From contig NZ_JAQFIL010000001.1 of NCBI RefSeq assembly GCF_029504655.1, positions 1,369,001 to 1,433,000 of the forward strand: a stretch of DNA of 64,000 nt. Direction: 5' to 3'. The notes beneath the pieces were generated by a model that was not told the origin of the DNA, searched no databases, and saw only the letters and a list, made by a program, of their open reading frames with translations. Positions 60,928-64,000 of this stretch are shown one piece after another. The stretch comes from Catalinimonas alkaloidigena (GTDB lineage Bacteria > Bacteroidota > Bacteroidia > Cytophagales > Cyclobacteriaceae). Position 1 is the first letter of the stretch; each line of letters starts with the position of its first letter. Position numbers and translations under genes: made by a program.

Positions 60928-61890
60928 ATGAATAAGCCTCAGCAGCACAAAAAAGTATTTCTGGATCATGATGGAGGAGTAGATGATCTGCTTGCTCTCT
61001 TGCTTGTACTCTGCATGGATGAAGTAGAGCTTATTGGTGTGAGTGTTACCCCGGCCGACTGTTATGCAGAATATGCGGCAGAATCTTCACGTAAATTTAT
61101 GGATTTGATGTTGGCAGAGCCGGTGGAAGTAGCTATCAGCAAGGCCAGGGGCATGAATGCTTTTCCTGAAGTGTGGCGTGCCCAGCCGCAGATCATCAAT
61201 GCTTTTCCGCAACTGCTTAATATGAAAAGCATACGTTCACTGCTAAGTGAACGGGAAGCCAGCGACTTTATCATTGAAATGCTGATGAACAGTTCTGAGC
61301 CGGTATCATATCTCATGACAGGTCCAAGTACTACGCTGGTAAACGCCTTACAAAAAGAACCGGCGATCAAAGAAAAAATCAGCGAAATCATTTGGATGGC
61401 GGGAGCGGTAAAAGTGCATGGTAATGTCCGTACCTATACACATAATGGTGCTGCAGAATGGAATGTGTACTGGGATGCAGCTTCTGCACAATGGCTGATA
61501 GAACAAAACCTGCCTCTTACCATAGTGCCCCTGGATGCTACCAATCATGTGCCTGTCACTTTTGATTTCTTGGAAAAAATGGCCGCACAGAAAGAGTTTG
61601 AGGTCTCTAACCTGGCTTCTTTCTGCTGGGCCATCACGGTAAATACCATTCCCGGCTATGATTATCTCTATCATATGTGGGATGTGCTATCCGTTGCATA
61701 TGCCTCAAGGCCTGATTTTTTCAGTTCAAAGAAGATGGAGCTTCAAATCGCACAGAACCTGCCCAACGAAGGGGAAACCTATGAAGCGCAAGGCTCTGGT
61801 AACTGGGTGAATGTGGTCACTGATGTAGAAAGAGAGCTCTTTTACGATTATCTCTTGCAGCAATCCAGGAAGAACTTTATTCAACCCTAG
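60928..61890 (+). CDS. Inosine-uridine-preferring type nucleoside hydrolase
   Basis: A 320-residue cytoplasmic hydrolase that splits the N-glycosidic bond of ribonucleosides. The N-terminal calcium motif is D13-H-D15-G-G-V-D19-D20; most members have D-x-D-x-G-x-D-D, which this matches. Later M-T-G-P-S-T-T-L-V-N-A-L and W-N-V-Y-W-D-A are family features, and A-T-N-H-V-P is the calcium-site threonine region. Base specificity is not evident. The 3' end overlaps the convergent deacetylase gene by 4 bases. Confidence 0.93.
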   Translation: MNKPQQHKKVFLDHDGGVDDLLALLLVLCMDEVELIGVSVTPADCYAEYAAESSRKFMDLMLAEPVEVAISKARGMNAFPEVWRAQPQIINAFPQLLNMKSIRSLLSEREASDFIIEMLMNSSEPVSYLMTGPSTTLVNALQKEPAIKEKISEIIWMAGAVKVHGNVRTYTHNGAAEWNVYWDAASAQWLIEQNLPLTIVPLDATNHVPVTFDFLEKMAAQKEFEVSNLASFCWAITVNTIPGYDYLYHMWDVLSVAYASRPDFFSSKKMELQIAQNLPNEGETYEAQGSGNWVNVVTDVERELFYDYLLQQSRKNFIQP

Positions 61891-62693
61891 CTTTGCGCCA
61901 GCATGGGAAAAAGTTGGCGTATGTCTTCATCTGTTACTTTACGTCCGTACTCACATACTTCAAATGCTTCAGCGTACTGAATTTTCTCTGACGCTGTATT
62001 TCCGTACCAATGAGACAGAGATTTTCTGATTTCATCAGAAGGTTTTTTCGTCCACTGTTCTTTTAACCATTGTATCCGGGCATCTTTATCCAGAGGTACA
62101 TGATCCAGTATGCCCGCTATCCAGGGGAGCCATTCATAAAACTGTGATCGGTGAGCGTCAAGTGAAAGAATTTTGTGCTCATAGGTTTCGTCTATGCTCA
62201 CTGCGATGTCCGGACGAAAAGGGTAGGGTTTCTGAAAGTGGTCCTGAAAGTAGAGGAAGAGCGGGTTTTTACGTAAGGGAGCAACTCCCGGGACTACATT
62301 GGGTACCATCACCATATAGGCGGCATCCTGAACCAACTGACTGGTATAGCGGTGGTCGGGATGGTAATCGTTAGGCCGGTGAGTAATCACGATATCGGCT
62401 TCCCACTCTCTGATGCGCTGAATAATACGGCTGCGATTCAGTAAATCCGGTGTCAACTGACCGTCATGATTGTCCATAATCTCGTAAGCTACCCCTAACA
62501 CTTGAGATGCCCGGATACTTTCCTTGCTGCGGCAGTCAACCAATTCACTTCCCTGCATCACATGATGACCGGCATCACCATTGGTTACTGAAATAAACTT
62601 GACACGATGACCCAGTTTTGAAAAAAGCGCAGCTGTACCGCCACCATATACCTCACAATCATCAGGGTGTGCTCCTATAAAAAGTATGTTCAT
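61887..62693 (-). CDS. PIG-L/LmbE family deacetylase
   Basis: A 268-residue zinc-dependent deacetylase with G-A-H9-P-D-D12-C-E (general base and zinc ligands) and the second zinc-site region H-R-P-N-D-Y-H-P-D-H. The fold is that of BshB, MshB and GlcNAc-PI de-N-acetylase. It removes acetyl groups from an N-acetylglucosamine-type substrate. No bacillithiol genes are adjacent, so the exact substrate is open. Starts 88 bases after the MOSC gene on the same strand. Confidence 0.92.
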   Translation of the reverse strand: MNILFIGAHPDDCEVYGGGTAALFSKLGHRVKFISVTNGDAGHHVMQGSELVDCRSKESIRASQVLGVAYEIMDNHDGQLTPDLLNRSRIIQRIREWEADIVITHRPNDYHPDHRYTSQLVQDAAYMVMVPNVVPGVAPLRKNPLFLYFQDHFQKPYPFRPDIAVSIDETYEHKILSLDAHRSQFYEWLPWIAGILDHVPLDKDARIQWLKEQWTKKPSDEIRKSLSHWYGNTASEKIQYAEAFEVCEYGRKVTDEDIRQLFPMLAQS

Positions 62694-62780
62694 GGGTTAA
62701 ATAAAATTACAAATTGAAAAATTAAAGATTAATAATTGAAGGCTTGTGTTTACTTGTCAAAAATAATCTGAGCTAAGCAT

Positions 62781-63278
62781 TCAAGGCCTGATGAGTTTTA
62801 CTGTATCTCCTACTTTTATCGTACCGCTTTGTATAATTCGTGCAGTGATTCCTCCATGACCACGAATGGCATTATAACCTCCTTCGCCCAGGTTCTCTTC
62901 CATGCGGGAGCAGGGTTGGCAGAGGCCGGTCATCTCCAGTATAGCTTCCCCTATCTGAAATCGCTGACCTTTAAGCGCTAACAGGTTAATGCCTTTGACC
63001 ATGATGTTGCGCCTCAACAGAGCGGGATCCAGTTTATCCTCATCAAGAAATGACGCTACTGCATTCAGATGTTCCTCATTTATCAGTGTCACCTGCCGCT
63101 TACCATTAGCCCCGCCCCCATAATGATCACCTACCAGCCCATGCGCCTTATCCGCCAACACACTTTCTTTTTCTTGCAGCTGACTTCTTCTTTCCGGCCT
63201 TATACTTATCCAACTGACTTCTCCTGCCTGGGGAAGTGTATTTAGCAGGTCTCTGATCGTGACACCTTCTTTTCGCAT
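62781..63278 (-). CDS. MOSC domain protein
   Basis: A 165-residue single-domain protein with the MOSC core: V-G-D-H-Y-G-G-G-A-N-G-K-R-Q-V-T-L-I, R-R-N-I-M-V-K-G-I-N-L and L-C-Q-P-C-S-R-M-E-E, where one Cys would bind molybdenum cofactor or sulfur. Family members (YiiM/YuaD type) reduce N-hydroxylated compounds or transfer sulfur. It lacks the ferredoxin and N-terminal beta-barrel domains of larger members. The deacetylase gene follows on the same strand. Confidence 0.88.
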   Translation of the reverse strand: MRKEGVTIRDLLNTLPQAGEVSWISIRPERRSQLQEKESVLADKAHGLVGDHYGGGANGKRQVTLINEEHLNAVASFLDEDKLDPALLRRNIMVKGINLLALKGQRFQIGEAILEMTGLCQPCSRMEENLGEGGYNAIRGHGGITARIIQSGTIKVGDTVKLIRP

Positions 63279-63402
63279 AATTTTTTGGCTTGATATGCGA
63301 CGAATTTACTAAAAAGCAAGACGTTTTGGCAAGAATATAGCACAAGATGAAAGATGTATAAAGAATAAGTAAGAAGGTAAGACGTTGTAGGATTAGATTT
63401 TT

Positions 63403-64000
63403 ATGAAACAAGGTGTAGGAGTAATCATTTGTGTCTGTCTGTTAAGTTTTCAGGCGGCCGCGCAGAAGTATAGTACCGCCTTAGGGCTAAGGTTTGGAAA
63501 CCAGAATTACGGCATTACCGTAAAGCAGCGGATATTTAAAACTGTAGCTGTTGAGGGTTTGATGACTGCCGGAGAACGTGAACTGCTGGGCACTTTCTTG
63601 GTAGTTAACCATTTTCCAATATTAGGCAGAGGCTTAAATGTCTATGCGGGAGGTGGAGGCCACCTGGGAGGGCTGAAAGACTTCGGGCCTGTGCTGGGCA
63701 TTGATGCCATGATAGGACTTGAAGTTAAGCTGCCATTTATGCCGCTTACAGTTTCGGCCGATTTTAAGCCTGCTTACCATATTCTGCATGAAGACTGGTT
63801 TGACGCAAATACAGCGGTTTCGGTTCGTTATATCATCGGTAAGGACACCAAAAAGCAGCGGGTGAGAAAGCGGGAAAAGAGGAAGCGCAAAAAAGAACGA
63901 GCCAAACGCAAAAAAGAACGCCTGAAAGAAAGAGAGAAACGAAGAGAAGAACGGGAAGACCAAAGCTTCTGGGAGAGAATAGGGTTAGATGGCTTATTTG
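63403..64000 (+). CDS. Exported outer-membrane beta-barrel-like protein with basic tail (3' end cut off)
   Basis: The frame opens at ATG 63403 and runs past the right edge (at least 199 residues). A signal peptide (V-G-V-I-I-C-V-C-L-L-S-F-Q-A-A-A-Q) is followed by strands of a small outer-membrane barrel type (L-G-L-R-F-G-N-Q-N-Y-G-I-T-V and G-P-V-L-G-I-D-A-M-I-G-L-E). From residue about 148 the sequence is a run of Lys, Arg and Glu (K-K-Q-R-V-R-K-R-E-K-R, repeated K-K-E-R), ending near D-Q-S-F-W-E-R-I-G. I do not recognise a named family. Divergent from the MOSC gene. Confidence 0.75.
   Translation, partial: MKQGVGVIICVCLLSFQAAAQKYSTALGLRFGNQNYGITVKQRIFKTVAVEGLMTAGERELLGTFLVVNHFPILGRGLNVYAGGGGHLGGLKDFGPVLGIDAMIGLEVKLPFMPLTVSADFKPAYHILHEDWFDANTAVSVRYIIGKDTKKQRVRKREKRKRKKERAKRKKERLKEREKRREEREDQSFWERIGLDGLF

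Noticed and set aside
61888..61895. TAGCTTTG promoter-like box
   Set aside because: It contains the stop codon of the nucleoside hydrolase gene and no plus-strand gene follows. It shows that the 8-base box also occurs by chance.
1..64000. CRISPR arrays, tRNA or rRNA genes, prophage
   Set aside because: No regularly spaced repeats, no cloverleaf or rRNA motifs and no phage structural genes were seen by reading; a tRNAscan or Infernal run would settle the RNA genes.

Overview
The window reads as chromosome of a marine or free-living member of the Bacteroidota, most likely order Cytophagales. The basis is the SusD, SusD-linked metallohydrolase and DUF4302 lipoprotein set, type IX secretion (T9SS) C-terminal sorting domains on two subtilases, TonB-dependent receptors with a carboxypeptidase-regulatory-like N-terminus, a CzcA-TolC fusion, TAnnTTTG-type promoter boxes and few Shine-Dalgarno sequences. 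Genus is not determinable by eye. No rRNA, tRNA, CRISPR array or prophage was seen.

Layout. 1-3162: end of a SusC/SusD-type uptake locus with a secreted HExxH lipoprotein and a DUF4302 lipoprotein. 3167-9093: exported lactonase-fold protein, OmpA/PD40 protein and Lon protease. 9147-15076: CzcA-type metal efflux system (adaptor plus an RND pump fused to its TolC channel) behind a small exported protein. 15214-24690: housekeeping stretch with an AsmA-like protein, a two-component sodium symporter (tiny membrane subunit overlapping the SSS permease), a TrpF-like barrel that has lost its catalytic Cys, thioredoxin, a secreted subtilase and Rpe. 24698-29813: TonB receptor, solitary HepT-like protein, LpoB/COG3014 lipoprotein pair. 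29824-35024: DUF1501/DUF1553 pair (Tat-exported protein and cytochrome-motif lipoprotein).

35096-36270 is an intact ISAs1-family insertion with perfect 15-bp ends and a 9-bp target duplication, placed between two divergent operons. 36478-43240 is the most interesting block: transglutaminase/DUF2126, circularly permuted ATP-grasp/alpha-E and a second transglutaminase. This is a predicted but biochemically undefined peptide or amide-bond-forming system, and here its third gene is frameshifted. 43539-47186 encodes a large T9SS-exported subtilase-like protein with Glu where the catalytic His is expected.

47294-51707: aldehyde dehydrogenase, DUF779 and divergent AraC regulator, then an FAD oxidoreductase. 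51892-54761 is a decayed accessory patch: a DUF3347 lipoprotein pseudogene (frameshift plus nonsense codon), a methyltransferase, an IS3 remnant, an AT-rich CrtO-like membrane protein and about 600 bp of non-coding DNA. 54762-64000: GH28 enzyme, a Crp/CMD/DJ-1-lipoprotein cluster, DUF1080 and Dabb proteins, CPBP protease, GNAT, nucleoside hydrolase, PIG-L deacetylase, MOSC protein and a partial beta-barrel-like gene running off the right edge.
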